64,000 bases of DNA from Strigamia acuminata (GCA_949358305.1 OX442314.1:49918581-49982580), one strand, 5' to 3'. Shown: positions 30,556 through 41,215, counted from the stretch's first letter. A program made the numbers and translations. The notes: generated from the letters alone by a model not told the origin.

Positions 30556-33500
30556 TTATTTGCGCCTTACAAATAAATGCTCACACAAGGTGTTAAGTCT
30601 GGGCTTGGGTAACCATTTGGTCATCACATCGGCGACATTCAGGGCCCCTGGAATATGCTTAATAGCAAACGTTCCGCGCTCGAACCAGTCCCTGAGGAAA
30701 TGAAGCTTTACGTCGATATGTTTATTTGCCCTATTCTCTATTCGGTTTTTGGCGTATTGTATCGCGGGCATACTGTCCGCGTACACGCATGGGGTGTTCC
30801 GATTGATGCTGAACATGATGTCAGCATCGTAAAGCCTCTCTAGCCATATAATCTCCTTTACGCCATCGACCACGGCCAGAAATTCACTTTCCATGATCGA
30901 TAACGCAGTCATTGACTGCTTATGGCAGTTCCACATGATCGGAACGCCACCCAAATAGACTATGTGACCCCCAAAGCTTCTCCTTTTGTCTGCATCGAGG
31001 GCAAACGACGCGTCGGTATACACAGTTAGATTATCATTTCGGCAATTGGAAAGATTAATCATATAATCCGACGTATTTGCCAGATATCGCAAAATTTGCA
31101 ATAACATACTAATGTGACGCGTCGAATGTTTCTCATTGTATTGTGAGAGGACAATGACCGAGAACAGGATGTCTGGCCTTGTCCTGCTCGCCAAGAACAA
31201 GAGACTTCCCACTAAGTTGCGATAGGGGAAAGTGGAATCAACCCGCTCTTTTTCCGTCACGCCCTGAATAATCGTTCCTGGCGTCCCAGGCACTCTAATC
31301 CGAAGGCATGAGTCGACCCCATACAACTTACAAAGTTTTTCTATGTATGCCCTTTGATGGATCCTAATTTGGCCCCCAGACCTATCAAAGGCTATGCCTA
31401 ACAAGAGGGTCACGGGACCCAAATCAACCGTGTCAAAGGATTCCCTAATCCATCGAGCAACGCATTCCTCGACGTAGTCATCCTTGGAGAAGAGAACTAT
31501 GTCGTCCACGTAAAAGATAAGAATTGCGTCGTTGTCTAACGCATAAACACAGTTAAGACCCAACAAGGGCACAAATCCCAGTTGGAGTAGACGGTCGTGG
31601 AGGGCTTGGTACCACATCCGTCCACTCTGATGTAGTCCATATAATGACTTCAACAGCATCCAACACTTATGTTGGTTTTCGGCTGTTCTATAGCCCTTGG
31701 GAATCTCCATGAATTGGACCTTATCAAGGTCCCCGTACAAGTACGCGGCCTTGATGTCAAGGTGGACATCTCTCCAACCTTTCAGTATCACCAAGGTACA
31801 GAAAAACACTATAACGAGGACGAAATTGACTACGGGGGAAAATACCTCCGTAAAGTCAATGCCCGGCCTCTGCTTGAAGCCTTGTGCTACCAAGCGAGCC
31901 CGGTAGCGCGCGACTGCACCCGACTGGTCCCTTTTCATTTTATAAATCCATTTTGATCCCAAAAGCAACTCTCCTTCGGGCTTATCAATTTCTTTATAGA
32001 CAGTTCGATCGTCGAAGATATCTGTCTCTTCTTTCATCGCCTTTTCCCAGTCCCGTTTGTTGGTGTGCCTCATTGCCTCCTCGTAGGTATCAGGCTCTAC
32101 GGCACAGAAACCGGCAAAAGGGAGTTCGGGTTCTTCACCCTCTAAGGTTTTGAAGTCAAAAAGATCTGGGTCGTAGTGGTAACCCTCTGCGTCGCACCAT
32201 CGCGCAACGTCAGTCCGACTTCTAAGTTTGTCTTCATTGGGCGAGAAATAAACCACATCAATTTTCCCAGCCGTTGCCCCGGCTTTCCGGACAGACTGGA
32301 CCCGTCTCCACTTAGTCATATCCAGCGGCAGCGACAAAGGATCTTTGACCTTCTTTCCCTTTTTGCCCGAACCACGACGAGCTTGTATCGTAGGAGGAAG
32401 ATCAACCTCCTCATCGTCGTCAGGATAAACATTGAAGTAATTCTCGCCATCGCCGTTATCCCCCTTCGCCCCACCAATTTCTTCAACTGGATTATCCCCA
32501 GCACCAGCATCCCCAACCAAGTCACCTTCAACAGTTTCTATCGCAGGCTGTTGTATCGCTTGTTTTACAAGCGGCCTCAATTCAGGTCTGAAAACAGGCT
32601 TTGGGGTTGTGGGTAAAGGAGGCTTCTCCTTCGGAACCGGGGGTTCAACAGGGGGCGGAATAGGAGGTGGTAGTGCCTCTTGCACTTCCTCAACAATTTC
32701 AGGGATAGGGGCAACGGAATCATCATCATCTCCCTCGGTGTCCGAGGAAGAATCCCCAAAATGTTTGAATTGGCCACCCTGCGGTTGCTTGATGGGCTGT
32801 TGTAGCCGTTTGCCAATCTCATACCAATATGAGTCTTCGAAAATTCGGACATGTTTGGACGCAAAAACTTGATTCCGTACAGGATCCCAAACCCTGTAGC
32901 CCCTAGTTGATATTGCGTATCCAATGAGTGCTCCCGCCCAAGCCCTTCCTTCCAGTTTGCCCTTTCTGACCTGGGACGGGATATGTACAAATGTCTTCGA
33001 CCCAATACACCTGATGTGTCGCAAAGACAATTTCTTGCCGAAAAACACGGTATAGGGCACTTTTCCTCCAAGCCCTTCATGGGGGAATCGGTTCTTTAAG
33101 TAAACTATGGTCGTCGCTAATTCAGCCCAAAGGGGATAGGGGAAATCATTTTCCAACATTAAAGCTCTGACGCCACCGACAATGGTACGGTTTGCACGTT
33201 CTGCAACAGAATTCATTTCCGGGCTATATGTATTCGTACGAATACATTTCAAACCAATTTTGGATGCATAATCATCCCAATTCCGCGAAATAAATTCTCC
33301 TCCATTATCAGTTTTAATGCATTTCACTTTCCGTGATGTCGTTCTTTCGACTTCCGTCAACCAACGTTTAAAATGGCCCAAAACTTCCCCTTTGGTCTTC
33401 ATCGTTATGATCCACATATAACGTGAATAATCATCAACCAATATAAAGTAAAAATTAGCCCCACCCAAGGAAGTCGCTTGTGATGCCCCCCAAACATCCA

Positions 33501-35403
33501 TGTGCACTAAATCTAATACTCCCTTAGTGGAAATGGTAATTATCGGGGGAAAACTCGCCCTAGTGCTCTTAGCACGTGCACATGCGTCACAAGTGGATAA
33601 TTCTTTGTTAGACAAATTAATCCCAAAAACGTCCTCGGATTCGGTTAATTTAATAATGCCTTTAGCATTATGGTGGCCCATTCTGGAATGCCACGTGTCC
33701 ATACTCTGGGATGTTTCTTTATTTTTCATTTTGATCCCAGTATCCCCGCTTTTGTTAACTTTCGCAGTCGCATTAGCTTCGGGAACAATAGCAGGAGGTG
33801 TCTGAACCTCATTCACTGTTTTCTGTAAATTAATCGCCGCAGGCGCATTCGCTTTGGTTGGCTCGCTTACTTGCGTACTCAAATTAGATGCGGATTTTCC
33901 CATATCCGGCTTACAGAAACTTTTTAGTAAAGCTGACTTAAAATCTAAAATGGTTAGTAGCGGTTGTACAAATTTTTCATCCTTCACGGATGATTTGATT
34001 AAATCGAGGACAGCAGCTGTATCCTGTTGCGCAGTTAATGCAGCTGTGTTTACAGAATTAACCTCGACCCGGCAGTTGACTTTGTACAGCCTGTCGCTAG
34101 TCCGAACTGCCGAAATCAAAGGTTCCTCGATTTTATCTTTGAAAATACTCATTTTCCCATCTTTGACAATTGTGCACAACCCAGCCTCATCGGTGCGCCC
34201 GAGCGAAATAAGGTTTTTCCGAAAATTCGGGGCGAAGAATACATTCGTCAAAGTTATTTTCCTCGTTCTTTGTCCATAAAGCGACGTGAGAACGATGTTG
34301 CCCACACCTTCAATCTTCGATTTTCCTTCTCCTTGTAGAACGCTGAAGTTAGACAACGGTTTGAAGTTTGAAAACCAATTCCGGTTGAAGGAAAAGTGAT
34401 CGGTCGCTCCCGTGTCCACGTACCACTGTGAATCGTAGTTTCCGTGCGACACAAGAGATAAGGGCACTGTGGGCTTCTCTTCCGACACCGCAGAATACAA
34501 AGTGTAGGGCTCATCTGTATAGGGGTCCAGTTGTGTGAGATTTGCTCTCTGTGGACCCCCTCTGCCTCGTCCTTTGCCACGGGTGCCTCCACGATTCAAT
34601 TGGGCTGGCGAGCCCGCGCTGGCGGGGAAAGTCCCTTGCTGTTTCGGCGGCGATGGGCACTCTCTGGCGAAGTGTCCCGACCCACCGCAAGTAAAACATG
34701 TTCCACGCGAAGTTCCGGGCGAATTTGGGGTTTTTCCACGAGGTTTCCATTTTCCTTTAGTATAGAAAGCGGTGGTATTGTCTGCCAATACAGGTGGGAC
34801 GCCAAATTCATTGGTCTGTTCATAAAGGCGATTATACTCGCCAAGTAAACGTTCTTTAACGTTTTTCGCTGTGAATTCCGCATCCGACCAGTGATACGCG
34901 GTCTGTTTCACAGCCTCGTATTGTGGGGGCAGAAGATCTAAATATTGGAATGCCTGGAATTCATCGGTGACCTCAATTTTAACGTCCTTCAGTTCGACAA
35001 TTTTGCGGTCGACCCGCCCGGTGAAAACTAGCATTTCCTCATTATCTCTAAGTTTCATGTTGAGGAATTCACGTCGCAACCGAGCACGACGTGCCCTCGT
35101 CGTCGGTTGATAAGCGTCCTTTAGGGCTTCCCAAACTTTAGCAGCGGTGGGGCAGGCAACAGCTATCACTTGCTGCGGCTCGGCGCAACTCATGCAAATA
35201 GTGGACATTGCCTTGTCCTCTCGAGCGTTAAACTCCCGCTTCTCTTTTGCAGTGGCTGTTGCAGCCAGTGGTGGCTCAGAGCCACTAACATGTCCCCAAA
35301 CGCCGTTGTATTTGAGCAATAACTGGACCTGCACGGACCAGGTGGCATAGTTCGTGCCATCGAGCTTTTTAATATCCTTGTAATCGTCGTGTTTTGAAGC
35401 CAT
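30556..35403 (-). CDS. gag-pol: copia Gag-Pol polyprotein (1615 aa)
   Basis: Start chosen at the ATG at 35403 (MASKHDDYKDIKKLDGTNYA), which begins the conserved UBN2/copia Gag; the frame also extends upstream to 35460. Domains in order: Gag with CCHC knuckle CFTCGGSGHFAREC (about residue 255), protease WYVDTGATDHF, GAG-pre-integrase/HHCC (HSRMGHHNAKG ... CDACARAK), integrase core (MDVWG, KTDNGGEF, NSVAERANR), RT with FYVDDIVLFS, and RNase H (YTDASFA ... SIMESEFLAV ... NKHIDVKLHFLRD). Integrase before RT is diagnostic of Ty1/copia. No stop or frameshift is present. Confidence 0.95.
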   Translation of the reverse strand: MASKHDDYKDIKKLDGTNYATWSVQVQLLLKYNGVWGHVSGSEPPLAATATAKEKREFNAREDKAMSTICMSCAEPQQVIAVACPTAAKVWEALKDAYQPTTRARRARLRREFLNMKLRDNEEMLVFTGRVDRKIVELKDVKIEVTDEFQAFQYLDLLPPQYEAVKQTAYHWSDAEFTAKNVKERLLGEYNRLYEQTNEFGVPPVLADNTTAFYTKGKWKPRGKTPNSPGTSRGTCFTCGGSGHFARECPSPPKQQGTFPASAGSPAQLNRGGTRGKGRGRGGPQRANLTQLDPYTDEPYTLYSAVSEEKPTVPLSLVSHGNYDSQWYVDTGATDHFSFNRNWFSNFKPLSNFSVLQGEGKSKIEGVGNIVLTSLYGQRTRKITLTNVFFAPNFRKNLISLGRTDEAGLCTIVKDGKMSIFKDKIEEPLISAVRTSDRLYKVNCRVEVNSVNTAALTAQQDTAAVLDLIKSSVKDEKFVQPLLTILDFKSALLKSFCKPDMGKSASNLSTQVSEPTKANAPAAINLQKTVNEVQTPPAIVPEANATAKVNKSGDTGIKMKNKETSQSMDTWHSRMGHHNAKGIIKLTESEDVFGINLSNKELSTCDACARAKSTRASFPPIITISTKGVLDLVHMDVWGASQATSLGGANFYFILVDDYSRYMWIITMKTKGEVLGHFKRWLTEVERTTSRKVKCIKTDNGGEFISRNWDDYASKIGLKCIRTNTYSPEMNSVAERANRTIVGGVRALMLENDFPYPLWAELATTIVYLKNRFPHEGLGGKVPYTVFFGKKLSLRHIRCIGSKTFVHIPSQVRKGKLEGRAWAGALIGYAISTRGYRVWDPVRNQVFASKHVRIFEDSYWYEIGKRLQQPIKQPQGGQFKHFGDSSSDTEGDDDDSVAPIPEIVEEVQEALPPPIPPPVEPPVPKEKPPLPTTPKPVFRPELRPLVKQAIQQPAIETVEGDLVGDAGAGDNPVEEIGGAKGDNGDGENYFNVYPDDDEEVDLPPTIQARRGSGKKGKKVKDPLSLPLDMTKWRRVQSVRKAGATAGKIDVVYFSPNEDKLRSRTDVARWCDAEGYHYDPDLFDFKTLEGEEPELPFAGFCAVEPDTYEEAMRHTNKRDWEKAMKEETDIFDDRTVYKEIDKPEGELLLGSKWIYKMKRDQSGAVARYRARLVAQGFKQRPGIDFTEVFSPVVNFVLVIVFFCTLVILKGWRDVHLDIKAAYLYGDLDKVQFMEIPKGYRTAENQHKCWMLLKSLYGLHQSGRMWYQALHDRLLQLGFVPLLGLNCVYALDNDAILIFYVDDIVLFSKDDYVEECVARWIRESFDTVDLGPVTLLLGIAFDRSGGQIRIHQRAYIEKLCKLYGVDSCLRIRVPGTPGTIIQGVTEKERVDSTFPYRNLVGSLLFLASRTRPDILFSVIVLSQYNEKHSTRHISMLLQILRYLANTSDYMINLSNCRNDNLTVYTDASFALDADKRRSFGGHIVYLGGVPIMWNCHKQSMTALSIMESEFLAVVDGVKEIIWLERLYDADIMFSINRNTPCVYADSMPAIQYAKNRIENRANKHIDVKLHFLRDWFERGTFAIKHIPGALNVADVMTKWLPKPRLNTLCEHLFVRRK

Positions 35404-35889
35404 CGCGACGACACAAGGAAAATGCACAATAATAATTAGTTGTGCACGGAGAAAACACAATTTCGGAATTTATTCCGCACAAACACTTCACAGGAGCACT
35501 TAATCACACAATGCACAATTGTCTCTAGTCCCAAAAACCAAAAAGGAAGGCGAAAATACAGTTTCAACCCGGGGAATCTCAATAAGTGAGATTGGAAAAC
35601 CTTGACTGGCAATCCACCAACTCTTCCGTCCGACCTCCTGGGGTCGCGGGATGGTTGGGGGCCCTGGATAAGCCCAGCCAAGAATACAGTGCTACGTGCC
35701 CGACTGGACGTAGGGTAGCACCGAATCTAACAAGGGACCAACAACAAAAACTTAAAACTATACAGAGTTTCACGAAAGTATGCAAATAAATCAAAACAGT
35801 CTAGATGTGAAGTTGGCCAATTACAGGATCCTTGCGCCGTAATCGGTTCCCACGGTGTGTTCAACGTCGGCTTCACGTGTCGAATTAAC

Positions 35890-36603
35890 TCACACGCACG
35901 CCGGGGTGCTAATGTGAGGAGAAACCCTCTCAACTGGTGCACCCTGCGTGCAAAACCAGGGTTTCCTCTTGAAATCGTCGTTGCGCACGTCCGCGCCTTC
36001 GTAATTCCACGTCGGGTGTAAATCACGGCTCTTCGTGCTAAATATGGCTGTGTACGTGGACTTACACGTAAACACAGCTCCAAAACGAATATTCACCGTC
36101 GATGGCGATGAAAAACGATCAAAATGGTCGCCACAGAACAAATCTTCGTCCTCGACGATCCTACGACAAATATCGGTCGTTTTGCGTCGAAACTCCGTCG
36201 TGTCGACGTGAATGGGCGTCGTCTCGCTGGCAATACTGATTGCCTCGGCAAAATAACGTCGTGTTGGCGTGTATCGGTTCAGATGCACGTCTGGGCTGCG
36301 ATTCGCTTCACGGCCGAATCCAAAATGGCCGCCGCAGGAGAATTTCACAACGACGTCGGAAAAAGTGCTTATTTCGCACAGAAAAATTTCGAAATAAAGC
36401 TGCTTACACACTAAAATGTCCGTAGTAATGTCCGCACACGTTGCCGATCGTTTCCAATCGATTTGGCGAAGAAAATCCGTCTGCGTCGGTCGGTTCGCGT
36501 TTGCGGCGAAGTCGGGCGACGTCTTGGCTTCGTCTCGCGTCCAAAAAGGTCGGAAATCCTTTACAAACTGGTCAGGCCGTCGAGAACCATCCTCTGCTAC
36601 CAT
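35890..36603 (-). CDS. Long ORF in the copia leader (237 aa), starting at the primer site
   Basis: On the minus strand an ATG at 36603 sits at the LTR/primer-site border, so the frame reads through the primer site. It stays open for 237 codons, ending 486 bp upstream of Gag-Pol. The predicted protein is Arg/Thr/Phe-rich with no motif I recognise. A frame this long by chance in a 1.2-kb leader is unlikely but possible. It could encode a leader protein, affect Gag translation, or be chance. Confidence 0.3.
   Translation of the reverse strand: MVAEDGSRRPDQFVKDFRPFWTRDEAKTSPDFAANANRPTQTDFLRQIDWKRSATCADITTDILVCKQLYFEIFLCEISTFSDVVVKFSCGGHFGFGREANRSPDVHLNRYTPTRRYFAEAISIASETTPIHVDTTEFRRKTTDICRRIVEDEDLFCGDHFDRFSSPSTVNIRFGAVFTCKSTYTAIFSTKSRDLHPTWNYEGADVRNDDFKRKPWFCTQGAPVERVSPHISTPACV
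36584..36601 (-). other. copia primer binding site, initiator tRNA-Met type
   Basis: The minus-strand sequence TGGTAGCAGAGGATGGTT complements the 3' end of eukaryotic initiator tRNA-Met (CCA end included) at all 18 positions as I know that tRNA. It lies three bases from the LTR. Confidence 0.88.
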
Positions 36604-36604
36604 A

Positions 36605-37081
36605 TAAAGCGATTTCCTGGCCAAAACATCGGTTAGAAAGGAGTTGACGAGTGTCTAAACAGGTGCGCGACACCGACATGCGTGCGCCATGTTTAATATC
36701 ACATAAAAGTGTACACGCTTCGAGGCTAACAACTGCACTCGAGAAAAGATAGGATAAATCATTGTTGGATTTCAATGATTTGTCCTTTACATTATAAAAT
36801 AAAAGCAATGACATTCATAATCGATAACTAAGCAATAATAACAATACAGGACTCGCTCTTTTGAGCAGACGATGTTATCAGCGCATGCTGCTAAATGGAA
36901 ACGTTCAACCGCGGTACAGAACCAGCATTAATAAGAATCGAGATCGATTGAACGCGACATCGAGACATTAAATAGCAGCACATTCATTACACATATCCGG
37001 AAAGTGTGTAATGTAAATATTCACAAACTATACAATATGGCGACAAACAATCAAACACAATATTTCCACCACAACTCAATA
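36605..37081 (-). repeat. copia 5' LTR (477 bp)
   Basis: Promoter-bearing LTR of the nested copia element, matching 30062-30538. Its insertion interrupts gypsy-2 Pol upstream of the protease active site. Confidence 0.95.
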
Positions 37082-37086
37082 AACGT

Positions 37087-37503
37087 TTCTAATTTTAACG
37101 TTGGGAGATCTTGGCTGTTGGGAATACCAGCCACTTTGCACTCAAACTTGCGCAATTTAGAAGGTATTGCAATTGGAGGTTCCAATGGTAATTCATCTAA
37201 TAACTCATTGCTTTCAAGAGTTGTAGCTGCAAATAACTTTATGCATTCCTCAATTCCAGGTGTTTCTGGAACTGAGCTTGGTCTATCGACTTCTGTCTGA
37301 ATATTGGAATCATCTTTTGTCAGATTTTCACTGACAACCTCCTTTTTTAATTCTGGAGATTTGATCTTTTTTATATCTTCTGGAAGAATTACTTCATCCA
37401 AAATAGTTTCAACTTTTTCCAATAATTTCAGAACTTCATTTTCCGATTCCGATTTCGGAGGGGACGCAGGATCCACTAGACCTGATGGATCTGCGTCTAC
37501 AAG
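37087..37503 (-). pseudogene. pol: gypsy-2 Pol, N-terminal part cut off by the copia insertion
   Basis: Continuous in the -1 frame from the gag slippery site. It aligns to the start of gypsy-1 Pol (LDELPLEPPI versus LDELPLDPPI; IPNSQDLPT versus IPNSNDLPT). The frame ends at the copia border and resumes at 30061, so the split is a single clean insertion. Confidence 0.9.
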
Positions 37504-40478
37504 TTTTTTGCAAATAAATCCATCAAAACTTTTACTGCTTTTTCAAACTCAGCTGGTGTCACTGGTTTGTCTTTCTTTGTAGCAGTGGGGCAATCTCTTT
37601 GCCAATGTCCCAACTTTTTACATAAGTTGCAGGGATCAGTAGAAGGTGACTTCTTTTTCGTACCTGCTGGTGAGGCAGAACGAGAACGGGTGTCTGAGCG
37701 ACGCTCAGGTGATGCTGCAGGTGATTTTGAATTTCTATCTTTATTCACCTTGTCAGTATTGAATGAAACTGTTTTGGGCTTCATTCGTGGCTTCCATTTG
37801 CCAGCAACTGTATTATTTTTAGCTAATAATGCAGCTGTTTTGGCCAATAAAGCCAATGTTTCATCTTCTCCTTCTCCCTCTTCTTCAGCTTCTTCAGCGT
37901 CAGAGGTCGGACTTTCAGCTCCTGCTACATTTGCACGTAACTTCGGAACGGAATGAGGATTGTTTACCTCTTTTTTAGAAGAATCTTTTTTCGACTTCTT
38001 CTCTTCCATTTCGTCTAGTATATCTTCGTAACTAGGGGGAAGCATCAATTGCAAACCATTGCAGGTTTCGTGATTTATCTCAGCCAGCTTTTTCTCTCGC
38101 TGTAGGAAAGCTGACCTTTCAGCGTCAGTCAAGTATGCTTTATACTTTTCTTCAATACGAAGTTGATTGACTTCCATAAATTCATTTAATTCTGAGAATT
38201 TCCCAGGGTCTGGTGCGTTAGACATCATTAGAATATTTTTTGAATATTCGTTGAGACCAGCACGAAACTGATCGTCGGCAGTTGCATCGGTTACTTCATG
38301 AGGCACCCTGCCAAGCAGATTCTCTGCCCTAAGCATGTACGAATGTAAGCTTTCGCCTTTTCGTTGCTTTAAGCTTCTCCAAAGCATTTTGATGTCTTCG
38401 CTTGATTCGCCAAACTTAAACATAAATTTAGTAACGAAGTCATCCCACTTCGTGAAGTTTCGACGACGAAACCATTCTTTGACGTCTCCGACTAGCATTT
38501 TTGGTACTAGATGGTCTAGAGCGCTTTCACAACCGAAATTGTGCTCTTTGCCTAATTCAAACACTTCTAGTAAGAAATTCGACCCTGCTCGCCAGGATCC
38601 ATTATAGGCACGAGGAATTACTCGATCCCATCGAATGAATCTATCCTCAGTCGCTCTATGAGTCCACTTGTCGGATGTGAACTCGCTGATTTTTTGCAAA
38701 ATGACTTTATCTCTTCTGTCCTTTTGCTGATTGCCGACATTCTGTCGTAGAAGTTGGTCAATCTCAGCTTTCGTGTAAAAAGCTTGGTTCGGGCTTCTGC
38801 CACGCGTTCTATGACGCGAGCGCCCTCTCACTCTTGGGTGAGAGGAGTCAGTATCAGACGCTGACTCGTGATTCGCAAAATTTGGCGGTGGATCGGGGTC
38901 AGGAGGATCGTTGTCGTTTGGCGGACGACGATCTCCATCTGGTGGTCCCCTTCTACCATGATTGCCATTCGAATTGTGGCTACCTGAGTGGCCACCGCCA
39001 TGTCCATGTGGGTCGTCCCCTCCAGGCGGATCTCCGTCTGGTGGACCTCCACGATATCTTGGTCCGTCTCGAATGTCTTCGGGACATCCACGTTTGGACG
39101 AGCCATCTCGCGGATTATCATGTGCTCGGCCATGATCACGTGATTCCTCACGCTGTTTATTCTTATCAGCCAACATTCCGATTAATCGGTCACTGTTGCT
39201 AAAGAATTGGTCCGTGTTCTGGGAGGCCTTCGGCGGATGATATTCGGTCGGCTCCGGTTGTCGTTTTCGCTTCTTTCGGCCATGGCGGCTGCCACGGCTG
39301 CTACGACTACTTCGTGAGTCATCACTGTCGGTCCAACTGGACTGGCGACTGAGCTTCGACTCAGTTGAATTCAAATTAATCAACGAAGGTGATTTCGGAG
39401 TACCTTTTTGCAAAACTGGGTTTGGTTTTGCAAACATCGAATCACTTGAGGTAGCTTGCACACGTTGCACAACTTCCTCGAATTCTTCCTGTGCTTTTAA
39501 TAAATCGGCACGAAGAATTTCGTTTTCACGAGCTTGGGCTGCTAAGTCGGCACGCAATAATTGCTCTGCAGTGCTCAGACTTCTAGCATTTTGACCAGCA
39601 TCAATTACTGACCGCTGTTGAGCGAGAAATAGTTCGTTTTCTCGCTGAGCTAATCTCTTAGCTCTGGCTGCCTGTTCTACTGAACATTGTTCCAGCTGTT
39701 GAGAAGAAGGGTTAACTTGCTTCTGTTTAGCTCGTGAATTTAATTCGGCAGTCATGAGATTGGAATTTGCAATTCTCAAATTCTCATTAGCAGTCTCTAA
39801 ATCTTTCTGGGCTTGATTTAGCTGCTGTTGCATCTTTTGATGCTCTTCGTCAGTTATTAGCCATGAAGCCTTTTCCTGCTCGAAGTTTAGCAACTGCACA
39901 TGATCGTGTGCGCGTTGTCGCTTAAGTTCTGCATTTTGCTGTTGTAACTCAGCATGTTGCCTTTCGAACTCAATTTGTAAGCTAGTCTTGAGCGTTTCGA
40001 CTGCTTTTTGGCTACGTTTTTCAACCATTGCCTCATGGAGTTCTTCCACCGTCATCTCATCGATGACCTCTACTCCGGCGAGCTTAGCTTGCTCACGAAG
40101 TGCGTCTATCATTGTGACACGCACCGGAGAAGAAGAAACCTCCGAGTCGGGCGGTTCTCTACCTTGCAGCAGCAAAGGTGAGGAGTGCATCGAATGTTCG
40201 GCACTGGATGATTGAACTTGTGTTGACGCATTCAAATCATCTTTATGTTGCTTGGAATAGCCGCTTCCAGTCGGAATATTTAAATTCGACTGGCCGTTAA
40301 ACGGTTGCGACGTTTGGTCTTCCAAACATGGCGTGCCGTCGTTCACGCTCACAGTTTGATCCATTGCTTCAAACTGTTCTTCAATCGCTGGAACTTCAGG
40401 ATCCACGACTTGTAATTCAATCGCCAATCGTTTCTTCGCTGGTCGTCCTCGTGGTCTCTTTTCACTTGGTGTCGCCAT
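37497..40478 (-). CDS. gag: gypsy-2 Gag polyprotein (993 aa)
   Basis: The ATG at 40478 opens the frame. The N terminus has KRPRGRPAKKR (about residues 7-17), a good AT-hook match. A long Gln/Glu/Arg-rich coiled coil (about 150-350) is followed by a Ser/Arg patch (SSRSSRGSR), a Pro/Gly/Asp-rich stretch, a capsid-like region (KWTHRATEDRFIRWDRV onward) and the CCHC knuckle CNLCKKLGHWQRDC. It shares this layout with gypsy-1 Gag at moderate identity. The ORF is intact. Confidence 0.94.
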   Translation of the reverse strand: MATPSEKRPRGRPAKKRLAIELQVVDPEVPAIEEQFEAMDQTVSVNDGTPCLEDQTSQPFNGQSNLNIPTGSGYSKQHKDDLNASTQVQSSSAEHSMHSSPLLLQGREPPDSEVSSSPVRVTMIDALREQAKLAGVEVIDEMTVEELHEAMVEKRSQKAVETLKTSLQIEFERQHAELQQQNAELKRQRAHDHVQLLNFEQEKASWLITDEEHQKMQQQLNQAQKDLETANENLRIANSNLMTAELNSRAKQKQVNPSSQQLEQCSVEQAARAKRLAQRENELFLAQQRSVIDAGQNARSLSTAEQLLRADLAAQARENEILRADLLKAQEEFEEVVQRVQATSSDSMFAKPNPVLQKGTPKSPSLINLNSTESKLSRQSSWTDSDDSRSSRSSRGSRHGRKKRKRQPEPTEYHPPKASQNTDQFFSNSDRLIGMLADKNKQREESRDHGRAHDNPRDGSSKRGCPEDIRDGPRYRGGPPDGDPPGGDDPHGHGGGHSGSHNSNGNHGRRGPPDGDRRPPNDNDPPDPDPPPNFANHESASDTDSSHPRVRGRSRHRTRGRSPNQAFYTKAEIDQLLRQNVGNQQKDRRDKVILQKISEFTSDKWTHRATEDRFIRWDRVIPRAYNGSWRAGSNFLLEVFELGKEHNFGCESALDHLVPKMLVGDVKEWFRRRNFTKWDDFVTKFMFKFGESSEDIKMLWRSLKQRKGESLHSYMLRAENLLGRVPHEVTDATADDQFRAGLNEYSKNILMMSNAPDPGKFSELNEFMEVNQLRIEEKYKAYLTDAERSAFLQREKKLAEINHETCNGLQLMLPPSYEDILDEMEEKKSKKDSSKKEVNNPHSVPKLRANVAGAESPTSDAEEAEEEGEGEDETLALLAKTAALLAKNNTVAGKWKPRMKPKTVSFNTDKVNKDRNSKSPAASPERRSDTRSRSASPAGTKKKSPSTDPCNLCKKLGHWQRDCPTATKKDKPVTPAEFEKAVKVLMDLFAKNL
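37503..37509 (-). promoter_or_regulatory. gypsy-2 -1 frameshift slippery site
   Basis: The complement of GTTTTTT is A AAA AAC, in the gag frame, followed by TTG TAG. Position and sequence match gypsy-1 exactly except for the last base of the stop. Confidence 0.85.
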
Positions 40479-41215
40479 TTGTTAAATTTGCATAAGTTTA
40501 AATCAATACAAATCTACCAAACAAATTTCCAAAGTCCTGGATACAAGTGGATGAATAAAGTTGAGATGGTGGTGAAATTCAAAGATGGCGTTGGAGCAAA
40601 GTAAAAGCACAACCACACGTTTTAGAGGTAAAAGGTACACTGGTCTTTATTCAATTATTTACACAAAAGGAAAAAGTAAAGAATGCAGATGACACGCTCT
40701 GAGCACCAATGGAAACGGTGCACACAAATTTGGAAAAACCCCACCAATTAAAAGATTAACGTGGGGACAAGAACCTTGTACAAACTAGAACAGGTCAATA
40801 CACTCAAATGACAAATGGTAATTAATAATAAAAGTGTTACATCTTCAAATCAAAACATAATATTGAAGCCTAAATATGAGAAACAATAAAATCAGCAAAT
40901 CAATGTTAAATTCAAATCAAATATCAAAATCAATAATGTTATTATACAACACCTCAAAGCAATGTAAAAAATGGCAAATAAAATTACCCAATCACCAATA
41001 TAGAAAGGAATAACAAATCAAGGTGGAAAATAGAAATACAAATGGCAATTTAAATAATGGTTTATTTAACCCGTAAAATCACCCGATTTTCACACCATTT
41101 TTCAATGAAGACAGAGAAAGGATAGATAAGAAAGACAAGCAAGATAAAAATGGCGGGTAAATTTTAACTGACAAAAATTTATACAATTGATAAATATCCC
41201 GGACGGGCCCCCACG
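40479..41215 (-). other. gypsy-2 leader with tRNA-Pro primer site
   Basis: The primer site is the complement of 41196-41213, the same 18-mer as in gypsy-1. The remaining 700 bp before gag is T-rich on the minus strand and non-coding. It includes an AATAAA. This leader is about eight times longer than the 92-bp leader of gypsy-1, so it may hold packaging signals or inserted sequence. Confidence 0.8.

Larger units (their letters stand above)
30062..37081 (-). mobile_element. Ty1/copia element nested in gypsy-2 pol, apparently intact
   Basis: 7020 bp, flanked by the 5-bp duplication AACGT (30057-30061 and 37082-37086). The two 477-bp LTRs look identical over their full length. It has an initiator-Met primer site, one long gag-pol ORF and a polypurine tract. 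LTR termini read TATTGAG...GCTTTA on the minus strand, not the usual TG...CA. Identical LTRs and an open 1615-codon frame suggest very recent insertion and possible competence. Confidence 0.95.
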
